DNA from: Liolophura sinensis
Taxonomy: Eukaryota > Mollusca > Polyplacophora > Chitonida > Chitonidae
Assembly (NCBI RefSeq): GCF_032854445.1
Contig: NC_088295.1
Location: 5,272,501 to 5,336,500 of the forward strand
Direction: 5' to 3'
DNA length: 64,000 nucleotides
Part shown: one piece after another, positions 36,992 through 49,244 of the stretch
Layout of the letters: every line of letters starts with the position of its first letter
How positions within the stretch are numbered: position 1 is the stretch's first letter
Program-made: the position numbers and the translations under genes
Notes under the pieces: generated by a model
What the model saw: only the letters and a program-made list of their open reading frames with translations
What the model was told of the DNA's origin: nothing
Databases searched by the model: none

Positions 36992-37538
36992 AGCCCCGTC
37001 CAGACTACCCAACATCACTCACCTATTGTTGGCAATAGGTTGAGCCGTGTTGAGTAGTCTGGGCGGGTTCTTCAGTTCCGTTCAATAACACTCAACACCA
37101 TCCAAATTTGTTGAATCGGAAATGCGCGTGTGTATTTATTGTCAAGTTGAGTGAATGCAGTCTTAAGGCACGTCACCTGGGCAAAAATGGCGGCACCAAA
37201 GGCTAAGGACAGAAACTGGTCTTATGATGAGACAGTTTCGTTGATACAGGAGTATGGCCATGGCAATAAGTGCAGCCGATAAATCCACGACACGATTCTT
37301 CCGGCTGCTGGTCATTGTGTCTCATGCATTGGAGAGAAAAATAGAAATTTCCCTCCAATTTATCGATAGTTTGGTACAAAAACACAGCTCAGCGCGGTTC
37401 AACACACCACTAAAGTGTTGGACAATGTTGACCTATCTGATATGTAGTGTGGACTTGACACTCAACTTACCTCAACAGCATTTAACTTGCTGATGAGTCA
37501 ACAAAAGTAGAACGATGTTGGATAGTCTGGAGGGGGCT
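36992..37538 (+). mobile_element. PIF/Harbinger-like MITE with TAA target duplication
   Basis: A 547-bp element with terminal inverted repeats: left 'agccccgtccagactaccca', right end complementary as 'agccccctccagactatcca'. It is flanked on both sides by TAA (36989-36991 and 37539-37541), the TWA target duplication typical of PIF/Harbinger. From 37187 a short frame (MAAPKAKDRNWSYDETVSLI...) of about 31 codons looks like the start of a Myb/SANT-like accessory protein. It ends in a stop, so the element is a deletion derivative. No DDE transposase is present. Confidence 0.7.
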
Positions 37539-37541
37539 TAA

Positions 37542-38235
37542 AGAATGTAGGCAATGATTCACAGATTCAAAGATGCCAACATCATTGATATAACAAGGGG
37601 ACACATCATTGAATGTGTGTGGCCTACACATTTAACGATAGCTTGAGGGTTAAGCAAACTAACTTTCCAGGATCTCGTATATCTGGTGTTCGTTAGGTGG
37701 AGTAACGGTTGGTAATTAAGAAGACAGTGCACGTAAATGACATTCCAGTTTCGTGGCATTTACTGATACTGTTATTTTTACATAGTCCGTCGATGTATGT
37801 TCTACGTCGTTGACGTTTTTATAGGCTCCATTACCTTCGTACGCTTTCCCACTGTTGTGGCTAGAATCGCCATGTTTCGGTCTCACTTTCACCAGCTAAA
37901 AAGTACATAAGCCATCGTGAAGGAAGTCGCCTCCTTTACTCAGTTAAACACCCATCTGCTAAATCGCTTACAAAAAGACAAAAACAAAACATCTCAATAT
38001 TACATGCAATAAAGGCAGTTTGACCGTTACATACCGGGCTGCAAATTGAGTAGTATAAACGGAACAATTTTACAAAGTAAAGGTTACACTAACATGTTTA
38101 CAAGTTCATGTTAACAACAAAATGTCATGGTTGAAATTTGTGAATATGACAAAACACAAAGGTATCACCTTAGACATGCACGTACTTATCTGAAGGACAC
38201 TTGAATGGAGACAACATGACTACAAGACTAGAGTT
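37542..38235. other. Intergenic, nothing recognised
   Basis: Unique AT-rich sequence between the Harbinger-like element and the BEL/Pao element. A long terminal repeat of the BEL/Pao element could lie at its right end, but no LTR pair could be identified by eye. Confidence 0.4.
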
Positions 38236-38239
38236 TCAG

Positions 38240-41200
38240 TTAGCTACTCTTTAATTTATCAATGTCAGCTCCTAAAAGTAAGCAGAGTTTGTCCACCGGT
38301 CGCACCAACGTTTTCGATTTCGTTTTCACAGTTACAGATCTCACGAATCCTTGTCGATCCTTCGTGGTTTCCAGAGCCCTCACGAGACCCCAAGACTTCG
38401 GTGGTGTGATGTCAATAACAAGGACCAAGTCATCACAGCCCGAAACGGATTCAGATGAAGCCAATCAGAGGAGTGGGTGATGAGATCTCCGATGACAGAA
38501 GAAGATTCAACCGACAAAGTGGTTACCGGTGTTGTCTTGACCTCAGGGTCTTGTTCTGAGAAGCTTGATTTACATGTGCTCTGTTGCAGCCATTCTGTTT
38601 CGAACGGATATGTCTCCATGGCTGTAGGCCCGAGCCATCCCTGATGACCGTAATCCGATTTGCCACAAACGTGTGGAATCTGGTGCACTCGTTATTGATA
38701 TGATTTTGCCAGTAGAGTAGTTCAGTTCTCGAACAACAACTCTGCCAATGCGCACTGCCATACACGATGTGGTTAATTCCAGGCACAACTCGAGCTTTGG
38801 AAATTACGAGAGTTGCATGAGTGTTGAGCTGGTCGTCCTAAAGTCCTCAGGTCATACACTACGACTCCATAGCCTTTCTCACTGACGTCCGAGAGTACAA
38901 GAAGTTGGTATGTTGTAATTTCTCCAAGAACATTAGCTTTGTAGCATCTGTCCAACGGGATTTTGCTGAGGAGTGGGAGTTCTTGAAGTCATCGACAACT
39001 GCTACAGTCTTGGAGAGTAATTTTTAAAAACCAACACAAATGGTGCAGCCAAACAAAGGGTCTGATCATATGGTTGAATATTAAAACCCAACTTGTTCAC
39101 TCCGTGATCCAATGGACACAGAGCACCAGTTCGTTCGGTAAATTGTTACAGTCCAGATCTAAGTGTTGAATCCATTTTGCTCTGTGATCTTCAGGAATCG
39201 ACTCAGTGATTTACACGACTGGAACTGGTCCATTTGGTTAACCGGAAACCTCCCAGCTCGCACATCGCTGACACATCTTGGACAAGTTTCGCAGCCTTCT
39301 CCTCTGAATCTTCCTACGCCAAACAGTCGTCAACGTCTCTTGATTGTGTCGGTAATCTTGGAGTTAAATTTGTTGCTGTTATCTACGGCTGTTCTTTGGG
39401 GACCATGTTTGCGCAGCTCGGCGACGAAACTGCACCGAGTAAGTGTACCCTCATGCGGCACGTCTGAGCTTCTTGCTAGATATTCCCTGACGGCCACCAA
39501 AGGAATCTGAGACAGTCGGAATCAGCTTTAGGGATGTTTACTCTGTAAAACATAGACTCAATGTCCCCAGTGATGACTAATCTCCCTTGACGGATATGCA
39601 GCAAAACGGATACCAAGCTGGTGGTATGGTCAGGCCCCTGGAAGGGCACGGTTTTGAGAAACGCTCCTTGAGGTGTGGAGGGGGTGGGGGTGTGGATGCA
39701 CCCCATGGTATGATATGTACCACACCCGACCGTCATTCCGACCAAGCTCATTCTCGTTTACGATCTCAGCGTAAACCTGGTCAATTATTGTTTATTGCAA
39801 AGAGTTTTTGTAGTCCGAGTGATACGTGGGATTGACGCCATCTTAGCTTTTAAGCATTTTACGCACTTGCACTTCGTTTTTTTCGGAAAGGTCATATGTT
39901 TTGAAGGGCAAGTTGATACAAGGCTGGCCGCTTTCAAAGGTCATAGGTTTGTTGACTTTTTCAGTAAATAGGTGGGATGGTTCTTTCCGATGGTCCATCA
40001 AGTGTTCTTGGAAATCCAGCCGTATGGTCCCTTGCACGTGACAATCCAGTCGATTGAAATCTTCGAGATGATGAACAGCGACGATCACAGCACGGTTTAC
40101 TGTCACCGTGTTTACCGTTGTACCATTTGGATTTCCCACTTCTCATCACATTCCAGAGAATCCATCCTGGTAGAGAGAGATCCCGTGGCACGAGGACTGC
40201 ACGCGGCACCCATTCGCACTCCAAAGGGGGTGTGGACGTGGTTATATGTCTTCTGACGTAGAGATATGAGTCTATGAGTCGAAACAGACATTCTAATAAC
40301 ATATATCCAACGTTTCGATCTAATTCAATACGATGAGTATACAGCCCTTATACAGCCAGAAATTCTGAACGTTCTGTCCATATTTATTTACAAGTGCACT
40401 GTACTGGAAAAACTTAAGAAACTTGGAGTGAAGGCGTTTGATGGAATAACCTTGAAACACTAGGTTTTGCAGTAATAACGTATGACGTTAAATGAAATCG
40501 TCACACAACACGCAAGATCTAACAAACGCTACAAGGCGAGGTATGTACATGCCATATACAGGACCCTTCGGTATATTGCTGTCCAAGTAAGGCTAATTTA
40601 CAATGTCAAAATTGAAAACTATCCCTCTTGCCGTAAACTCTGCGAGAGGGGAAACCGTTTTGATCTTTGTACAAATATAGGTCCTGATAAGATTACCATT
40701 TAGATAGTCTGTGGTTTCCTTTAAATTCAGCGAAGGTGGGTAAATATCTTTCACGGCCTTTTCTATATATGTTTTAAAGCCAGCAGATCATCAGTATACC
40801 GTTGAATGGATGAAAAAGATCGAGTCTGGTGAGGATTACTCCTAAATAGTTCCTGCATATAGTCATATTCATATGAGAACAGATATAGGTTGACCAAAAG
40901 GGAGGCACAATTTTACCCATCGGAATACCTATACACTTTTGATATATGGTTTCCGCGAATTTCACATAGATATCATTAATGACAAATTCAAATATCCCAT
41001 GAATGGTAACTCCTATATGTCGTTGAGCTGAAGAAGGCTTTGTTGCCTTTGACGTTATAGTAACAGTGACCAGTTTTATTAAACACCTATACAATTAGTG
41101 ATGAAATCCTATAAATTAAATCTGTGTGAGGAATTGTAGTATAGAGAGTGGAGAAATCCCAAGCAGAGATGTCCTTATACTGTACGTGTATTTGAGCGTC

Positions 41201-43210
41201 AAGTTCTTCAGTGAGACGTGTTGAATTTTTAGGGATCAACATACAGTTAACACCTGTGTTTTTTCTTTTTCAATTGCACAACGGTTCCTTTTTCGTTAAG
41301 AGAGTAGGTACAAGTTTGGTAGTACAGCTTCTCGACCTCGCAGTGAAGCAAGCTTTGCATGGAGATTTATGCACTTTTGGAATCCAGTAAAGTTGTGGTA
41401 TATCTGAGTGACGGGAAAAAAAGGATACACTCCTATGTTTGAGAACGGACTGGTGCTTTTTAAATAGTTCCTCCAGAGTACTGGTCGTTCTAGAATATTG
41501 ACAGGCATTTTGACTTTTGTATACACCTACGGCAAGTGGATATCATTGTCGCAGATTCCCAGGCCATTTACAGCAGAAGTCTGATTTGTGGCGTTGACAC
41601 ATGGTGTCGAGTGTTATCTTTAATAGCCTTCCAGTGCCTCCAAGTTCTCCCAGCAAGCTCTCAGTACAAAAAGTGGCTGTGCTCCCTAGATAGCTCCATG
41701 AAAGCGTAAGTGCGAACCACCTATAAACCATTTTTCATTTTCACGAACACAGAAATTATGGCCATTGTGCAGTCAGTGTCCTTTAAATTTTACGAATGCA
41801 CAGTTTCGATCGTGGAACCTTCAGAGTAAGTTATTTGCGCTCTGTGTTTTCATTTCAGTGTTTCTGTTATTGTCTCTTGACGGCAACGGCGGTTGACAGC
41901 CCTCTACATGGCAGATTGAAAGATGTAGCCCATTACAATGTCTGGAGACCATGCAGCCTTGTTGCGATACGTCTTCCGATTATGGACCAATGTGAGACAG
42001 CCAAAACAAACTTTTATTTTTCAAAAAGTCAGTTCGTTCTTGACATGGCAGGTTGGAGATTTTCTTGCATTTCTCGAGACTATGATCAGGTTTTCTGCAA
42101 AAAGCACATGGGCCAATGAATGTGGTAATCTTCAGAACTTACGGTTCCCTTGTGGATCATGTTTCACCGTGTTGGTGACAAAACTCCCTCTAAGCTTGCC
42201 TGTCACTGACCTTGATTTATTCAAGGTAGAATCTTTTAATTACAGTCGTAATGTATCCTTGCCAAAAATGGGGTCGTTGGACTTGCGTAACTCCTACTGG
42301 ACAAACCTTACACACCGTGAGAACCTAATTCCCCGATCCTTCCCTATGATACTATGCCGTTTGTCATGAAGAAAGTCAGACAGCTTTCCGAGTTACTTTC
42401 TCAGGTTGTCGGGATATTCAATGACCCTCAAGGGCGACCTACTCTGGATGGCGTGAGCATATTCGGCGAAGAAAATCCAAAAATCGCCTAGCGCTTTTGG
42501 GTTGTCCTGCCTAATAGATGGTCAGTTTAAAGCTAGTTTCACGAACGCTGCTGCCAATGTATCGTTTTTGCCGTACCTCTGATCCAGCTCTTTGATCGCT
42601 GCCAGCAGATGGTAGTTTGCGTTGAGATATTTGAAACCTGACACGATGGCTTTTGTTTATACGATAGTGAATTGTTCAGGTGGGACGTTATATCACTGTT
42701 TGAATCAGTATTTGCCACTACTTTGGTGTCAAATTGGCGGATGAACCTTTTGAATTCAAGAGGATTGTCACTGAAAGGTTTCATTTCTGGTGGTGGTTTA
42801 CTTAAGTGGCGTACTACAGACAGCAACATGCGTCATGTGAAGCTGGCTACCTAGGCTCTTTCTGTGTTGCATGACCCAACTGTGACAAAAAGCTGATTGG
42901 TTAATTCACTTAAGATCTCGTAACATACAGTTCTGGGTTATACTCTGACGACTTTTGGTTGTTATTTACGTCGGACTGTGCTGTTTCAAATTTATTCAAC
43001 ACTTTTGTCGTAGCGTCAGCCACTGCCAGTTCTGTCTCTAACTCCAGCTCTTCTTGTTTGAGTTGTAATTTGAGTTTCACTAAATTTCTATTTTAAAAGC
43101 CGCAGCCTTGGCCTCGAGCTCGGCCTGCCTGGTTTCCTCAGCCAGTCATGCATATAATACGCTGCTACTCAATGAGCTATGACACGATGAGTGTGACCTT
43201 CTGAAACGTC
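38240..43210 (-). mobile_element. Degraded BEL/Pao LTR retrotransposon
   Basis: On the minus strand the order is as follows. A Glu/Lys-rich coiled-coil leader lies at about 43190-42930. A gag segment with NPLEFKRFIRQFDTKV (DUF1759-like) lies at about 42790-42700. A CCHC knuckle CAFCRKPDHSLEKC lies at about 42110-42065. After an interruption (40300-41780) come a protease/RT stretch and the RT motif DIESMFYRV...LRFLWWP at about 39580-39490. The RNase H-like LSDVSEKGYG lies at about 38900, VANRITVIRDGS at about 38660 and an integrase C-terminal tail ending RPVDKLCLLLG at about 38270. Frameshifts and stops are frequent, so it is dead. The LTRs were not identified. Confidence 0.75.
40300..41780 (-). 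mobile_element. Penelope-like reverse transcriptase fragment nested in BEL/Pao
   Basis: On the minus strand a broken RT frame (about 41094-40774) includes FVINDIYVKF and YQKCIGIPMG, the GIPMGT-type RT motif, and then a corrupted YIDD region. Sequence at 40310-40680 matches, inverted, the plus-strand copy at 45960-46560. It separates the gag and pol parts of the BEL/Pao element, so it was inserted later. Assignment to Penelope-like elements rests on the motif context and is not certain. Confidence 0.55.
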
Positions 43211-43339
43211 TTGTGTGAGAATCACTGGCGCTCGCTCTTAGTGTATTACTGTTATAAATTGGTTCTGTATTTGGCTCTCTGAGACGTAGTTCCGGTATAA
43301 GAAATGAAAATGAAAGAAGAAATGAAAAATTGGATTTCT

Positions 43340-45300
43340 GGGGGTTAAAGACTTTGGCCTGTATATGTTAGTAACAGATTATATACATGTATATAGAAGC
43401 AGGGTTCTTATTAATGCTAACAGAACGAAAAAGTTTCTAAAGATTTTTTTGGCCAAGAAAATTCTGTTGGTCTCAAATAATTGTGTGGTAGATATGATTT
43501 CTTGTTGGAAACAGCCTAAGAATCGTAGCGCTTTTAGTATTGGTAGGTCTACCATTCAAATATTCTTGTTTCAAATCTTGATTCAGTCAAAGGAATATTG
43601 ACCTCAAATACATTTGGTACATAGACGCTATATGCGCAGTGCCACTGACGTAGGCCTAACAGTTTGGGTTTGCATTTCTAAAAATACTAGTGGAGATAGT
43701 ACATGATACCACGCTTTGTAGTGAGTCTTAGGATATATTAATCTGTTGTCGTGAATAAAAAAAACTGACAGGCGGTACTGCTTAACTGATGCAATGTTGG
43801 TCTTAAATAAATGTGACAGATACGATACACTTTAGAAACACCTTAAGAATTGCTTTTCTAGTACAAGTGTGCTCTTAAGTGTTTGGTTTAATTCGTTTCA
43901 TTTAACCAAAGGAATACTTCTCCTGGTATATCTATAGTACACAGACGCTATATGCACAATGTCGCTAATGCAAGAGGGTTTTTGTTTTTGCTTTAAAGAC
44001 TTGTAATTGTTAGTAGATAGTATGTATATGTACCGGTGCGTAGATTTATTTATTAATGCAAAAAGGAAAATGAAAGCCTCTATCAGTAAAGTTTTTTTAC
44101 CAGTTCACAAAGTGCTTATATGACAGTTTCTGGTAGATCTTTGTGTTTTATACATGATCTAGGCAGGAAAGCAATGATCTCATTGCGTCTGAAACAGCTT
44201 AAGAATTGCGCTTCTAGGGTACAGGCGCCTTTCAAAATGTCTTGGTTTAGAATTTGTGACTTAACCAAAGAAATTCTATCCCTGAGTATATTTGGTACAC
44301 ACACGCTATAATACACATTGTTAATTATTATAAAGATTTGATTTGTCAGTAGAGTTAGTAGATACACTGTATGCACTAAGGCCAAAGGAACGGAAAATCC
44401 TCTATCAGAATAGTTTTTCTGTTCTCTTCATTCTCGGGTACGTCCTTGGTTATTAAATGCTACTCTGGGTTGGGGAAAAAGTCAAACACCCGTGAAAAAA
44501 AATTGGCGTTGGTAAAAACTACGTCATGCGGTCCTGCTTACGTATCATACATCGATGTTATTTTGGTTTCAAATAAATTTTGTTGCTGTTTTTATGTTTT
44601 TTAAGATTTGTATACCTGCTAGTAGAGATAGTATACACATGTAGATGCAGAGGTTTTATATTAATGCAAAGAGAACGGAAAAGCGTCTATCTGTTGTACC
44701 ACGCTTTCTGGTAGATCTTTAAATATTTGATGCTACAGCAGGTGTGAAAACAAACAAAAGTGATATTTACGTAAGAAACAGATGTTATAAAATAGGTAAG
44801 AAAACATCAGGCGATTTTGATCTGGTTATGTTAGAAACAATCTGTATATATTTTTTCCCTTCTAGTATAAGTGTTATTCTAAATATTGAAATCGTATGAT
44901 CTAACCAAATTTATGCTGTCCCTCAGCATACCTGTATTTGATACATGCACGCCTAATGAACAATGACAGAGTGTGGTTTGTTTTCTTGTAAAGATTGTTA
45001 TCTGTAAGCAAATTTTGTCTTTCCTTAATTCTCTTGACATAATTTTTAAATCACTCTTTGCAGTATTTAATTATTAGATGCTTTTTAAAAAAAAACGCGG
45101 AAATTTTAAAAGAATGTGAGACCTGTAAATGACATAAAATAATAGTCTCAAATAAATGAGAGGTAGATATGACCTTGTTTTGTTGGAAACATCCTAAAGA
45201 TTGCATACTTATAGTGACAGTCATACTTAAGGTAAATCGAAAGAATATCCAGATGGGGTATTATGAAAAGTATTCACATGCAAAATATTTGGTTTCTTAG
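43340..45300 (+). repeat. Diverged tandem repeat, units ~0.3-0.5 kb
   Basis: Four or five old copies share an ordered series: a 'gtagatatgatttcttgttg'-like stretch; 'gaaacagcctaagaat'; 'cttttctagtacaagtgt'; 'ttaaccaaaggaat'; 'cctggtatatct..gtacac'; 'agacgctatatgcacaatg'; then 'taaagattt'. Copies start near 43480, 43800, 44150, 44830 and 45160. Identity between copies looks low. No protein is encoded. It could be an old satellite or repeated insertions of one element. Confidence 0.5.
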
Positions 45301-45399
45301 AAGGTAAGGTTACTCTATGAAACGACAGTGCTCTTGTAACAAAAGCACCACCATCTATGACTAATCGGAAACAAGTTTCTTATGGATGGATGGAGGGGT

Positions 45400-46560
45400 T
45401 CAGCCATTATTTGTTCGATTACCGGAACAAACACATACGAGCAAAACATGAAATGAGCGGCTCTGCCTGATCGTTACCCTTGCACCTAACGCCGTCCAAA
45501 ATTGTGTGCTTTGACTCCCATAGTCAAACTTTCAATATTCACTGTTTGTTCTATATTAATACTGCGTGAAAACCAGGGAGGGGTTCAGGTCACAACCTGT
45601 TTCAGCCAGTCACAAATGTCTGTTCGAGGATACGATCTCTTACAATCGAGTTGGTCATAAATTCCAGCTTGTCACTGGTTCAAAATGACTACATGTATAA
45701 ATGCCAAACAAAGCTTGAATTAAATATCACTGGTATTTCTGTTTTGGCAGGATATCGCATTTCGTTTAACTGTATCACAGATAATCTTTACTGTCTCGTT
45801 TACTCCAGGAAAGATTCTCCTTAGGAGAAATTGGAAATTGGAAATCATGACTCATTCATTTCTCATAACCAACATTTATGTGAAATTCGTGGAAACCAAA
45901 TATCAAGAGAGTATAGCTTTTCCAATGTGTCCCCCTTTTGGCTGTCTTATACCTTTTGTTGTATGAATAAGACTATATGCAGAAACTTCTGGTAATCCTC
46001 ACCAGGCCCGCTCTTTCTCATTTGCTAAGCGGTATATTGATGATCTGCTAGCTTTAAAGCGTCCAAATTAGCAAAGGCTGTAAATGATATACATCCACCT
46101 TCGCTGAATTTAACCGAAACCACTCTCCACATGGTACACCTTATCTGGACCTATATTTGTACAAAGATCAAAACGGTTTCCTCTCTCGCAGACTTTACGA
46201 TAAGTGGGACAGTTTTAATTTTGACATTGTAAATTACCCCTACCGAAGGACACTGCATATGGCATGTACACATCTTGTCTTGTAGCATTCGTTATATCCT
46301 GTGTGTTATATGATTATTTCAAGTTATTGCTGCAAAAAAAAAAAAAAAACATTGTGTGTCCAGGGTATTCCATCAAACGCCTTCTCTCTAAGTTTCTTAA
46401 GTTTCATAATGATTATAAGTCTATCAGTAGACAAATATGGACAGAGCGTCCAGAATCTCTGGAGCTATGCCTTATAATTGTGTCTAATCGCGCGTAACAC
46501 GGGGCTGGGGCCTGTATATTCAACGTGTTGGATAAGATGACCACGTTGGATATATGATCA
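45400..46560 (+). mobile_element. Penelope-like RT fragment, plus-strand copy
   Basis: At about 46000-46050 the frame reads ARSFSFAKRYIDDLLAL, the RT active-site YIDD motif. It continues, with frameshifts, through sequence that would read YLDLYLYKDQNGFLSRRLYD in a repaired phase. It matches the minus-strand copy at 40310-41500. The upstream part (45400-45960) has no recognisable domain and is assigned only by continuity. Confidence 0.5.
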
Positions 46561-46849
46561 GTTGGAATCAAAGCGCAACTGAGATACATATTTTATTGTC
46601 GACAATTTACACAAATAGCACACGATGTGAATACTGATTTCACTCATTCGCCTACAACATGTCTATAGTCTTTCCAACATAGCTGAAAACTGTTGACTGC
46701 TGCTCTTTGCGCGATTCCGTCCTAATATCATACATTATATACTTTTTTAGTTGCTTGGTGAATTGTGTTCAGCTTCGTTTTGGGAATTTGGCTTTGTGAC
46801 TATTGACCTGGAACGTCCATACGCACTTGTTGATGGCTGGTATGCGAAT

Positions 46850-47690
46850 GTCAAAAAGCCACACTTGAGTAGCAATTCATAATAGATTATTTTAAAACGC
46901 CACTGTAAGACTGGCTTTTGTAATAATTATTACCATTTCCGTTACAACACTTATAACATCTTCACCATAAACCGTAATAGTACAATTTTTGTAATAATAC
47001 AATATGCAAAAAATATCGTTTTGAAGAGTTTTTGTCATTGCTCTCATCCCAATTTCTTTTGAAACGAAAAAGTTATTACAAAAAGTCACTTTGGGAGTTG
47101 CAAGTTATAAAAGAAAGTTATCGCTATTATTCTCATTCGTGATATCTGTCAGGCTAGGCTTGGTCATCCTTATATGAAACTTTTCAGCATCTTTTTGAAA
47201 GGAATGACTTATTGTAAAAAGCCACACAGGTAGTTGCAATTTGTTATAATTTAATACAAGAAACCACTCTAGAAGTGGCAGTTTGTAATTGTTATTACAT
47301 AAAGCCACTCTGGGAGTGGACATTTTTTTTTACAAATTGCATAAAGCAACACCGAAAACGCCCCTGTAGACATCATGAAGCCTGGCAGTAGACATCACAC
47401 TCTCCCGTTTGTTGACAAACATTATTATCACTCACTGTTAATATCATACTCCTTCGCAGTAACGATCATGCATTCTTCCAGAGGACACCAAAAACCTCCA
47501 CAACAACCACCAGACGCTCTCACAGTAAACATCACACACCCTTATTATTAAATGATCGCATGGGTAAAATTTTTACAAATTGTGTGATAACAAATTGCGC
47601 TAACGCAATAGCGCAACTCTGGCAGTGGCAATTTGTAATAATTATTACAAATTGCATCTTTAATTAAAAATTGCGTTGTCACATACAATT
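46850..47690. repeat. Cluster of hairpin-bearing short repeats
   Basis: Six or seven loosely spaced units combine a hairpin such as 'ccactctgggagtgg' or 'ccactctagaagtgg' with 'caatttgtaataattattac'. They sit between the Penelope-like copy and orphan exon C. The function is unknown and no coding is present. Confidence 0.55.
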
Positions 47691-47726
47691 ATTATGATTA
47701 TAACGTTATGTTAACTCATACATTAC

Positions 47727-48094
47727 CTCGCCCCAGAAGCCTGGAAAATCTCGGCCCACTCGGCTGGATCGAAAAACTCGGCACGGAATAGAGGGGCAAA
47801 ATCCGCGTAGGAAAACCCGGGTGGGTAGTTATCAGCGACGAACTTCTCATACTGGGGGACTAAGGCACCTTTCCAAAGCCACCAGAACCACGCCTCACAG
47901 GCTCCGGGGAAGGAGGATGGGTAACCGTACGCCGGTACGGAGAACACGCCCCAGTGCAGGAAGATCCCGAACTTCACGTCATCGTACCAGTCGGGCAGAG
48001 GCCTTTGATCAAGGGAGGCCCAGTTAGGCTCGTACCGTACCGCCTGGCCGAACGCCAGCCCACAACACAGCAGCAGTACTACGGGGACAGCCAT
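47727..48094 (-). pseudogene. Orphan first exon of an alpha-L-fucosidase (C)
   Basis: An intact 368-nt first exon, almost identical to exon 1 of gene A. It begins with the same signal peptide and differs at only about five residues (for example VPAYGYPSS versus VPGYGYPPS, and ALVPQYEKF versus AFVPQYEEF). The donor AG|GTAATG is conserved at 47726-47725, and about 30 bp of intron resembles intron 1 of A before homology stops. The minus-strand sequence from here down to 35.6 kb has no further fucosidase exon, so it has no visible continuation. It is either a dead partial duplicate, a gene broken by insertions, or an assembly junction. The 5' flank is also duplicated from A. Confidence 0.8.
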
Positions 48095-48770
48095 TCAAAG
48101 TGTACTGTTGATCGAGTAGGTGTTGAATGTACGTGACCGGTATACCGCAGGTCATGTGACAGCGCTGATTTGATAGAATCGTGCGTCTCTGTGACAACAT
48201 GACAGCTCTTCAATAGTCTGCATCTTTTTCGATATACGAATACATGTAGAAGAGTGGGTCTAGTTGAGAATTAAGGTTTTCTCACGTGTCCAGGCTTCCT
48301 CCACCCATAATTTTGGTCATCACACAGGTAAAATATTCTTTTACGGCGTCAAACACAAACTAAGCATACTAAACTAAATAAATAGTAAGTAGTACTCGGT
48401 CCATTAAAAACTATAACTGAACTAATAAAATGCCACCGACAAAAATGTGTGCCAGCATTTGACTGATCAAGTGACATAGAACCGCTCTAATGGAATCGGA
48501 TGTTCATTCATCCCAGACCAATTAATACAGAACAAATTTGAGGGATTTTAATGTTTAGTAATTTTTCAGCAAGTAATCTAAAACTGTTCCAATGGATTTG
48601 AAGATTTAATTTTTACTTATCTCACCAAGTAACCCAGAACGGTGCTCGATAATTGTGTAATAGTTTACCGTTTCTGCATCCCATGTCTTGTGCCCACGTC
48701 ACAGAGTTTATGACATAGCTCGCGAAAGATATATTGGTTGCGTTGCCGCCACAACATCTGAGTTCCTTGG
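48095..48770 (-). other. Inverted copy of the gene A 5' flank
   Basis: On the minus strand this follows the region 120-919: 'ctactcgatcaacagtaca' near the ATG, the GTCACATGAC box, 'tcgatatacgaatacatgta' (compare 'tacatgtattcgtatatcga' at about 765) and 'caatatatctttcg' near 48735 and 150. Small indels separate the copies. The partial SINE tail upstream of A is missing here. Confidence 0.7.
48151..48160 (-). promoter_or_regulatory. CLEAR-like site upstream of exon C
   Basis: GTCATGTGAC on +, GTCACATGAC in the sense direction, 57 bp before the ATG at 48094. It has the same sequence and nearly the same distance as at gene A. An ACGTGACC stretch also lies at 48131-48138. Confidence 0.35.
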
Positions 48771-48774
48771 TAGA

Positions 48775-49105
48775 AGAAGCAGTCGTTCAGGGCAAATAAA
48801 ACTTCATTGCCACATTAAGATATATTTTTTCAAGGTATATTTGTTTTCTTCTGATAAAGTCTTAGCCCGCACACTTTAATGTCGTATAAACCTCTATGTT
48901 TTGATTACCGTGCCGTGCCGATTACCGTACGCGCTGAAAGAAACCCTCGTGTCATACATGTAGGACTATATGTAGGCCTGCATTATCTTTTTTATCACTT
49001 TGGCACTATCATTAGTCCTTACAATGCAAAACAGTCATGATACTGAAACAAGTTGGAATACTCTCATTATACAGATTCAGAAATATTTACACTTCCAACT
49101 TCCAA
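48775..49105. other. Intergenic, nothing recognised
   Basis: AT-rich sequence without repeats or coding features that can be supported. Confidence 0.4.
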
Positions 49106-49225
49106 TACTTCCAATATTTATTTGATTTATTTGATTGGTGTTTGACGCCGTACTCACAGCCCGAGGAAAACCCACGGCCATCCACAGGTTGCTGGCAGAC
49201 CTTCCCACGTACAACTCCAACTTTA
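49105..49225 (-). mobile_element. SINE family 2 fragment
   Basis: 'ttgattggtgtttgacgccg' followed by a shortened body ('aaacccacggccatccacag', 'cagaccttcccacgtac') is the 3' part of a family 2 SINE in minus orientation, with an internal deletion. Confidence 0.65.
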
Positions 49226-49244
49226 ATAAAAAGAAAATTACCAT

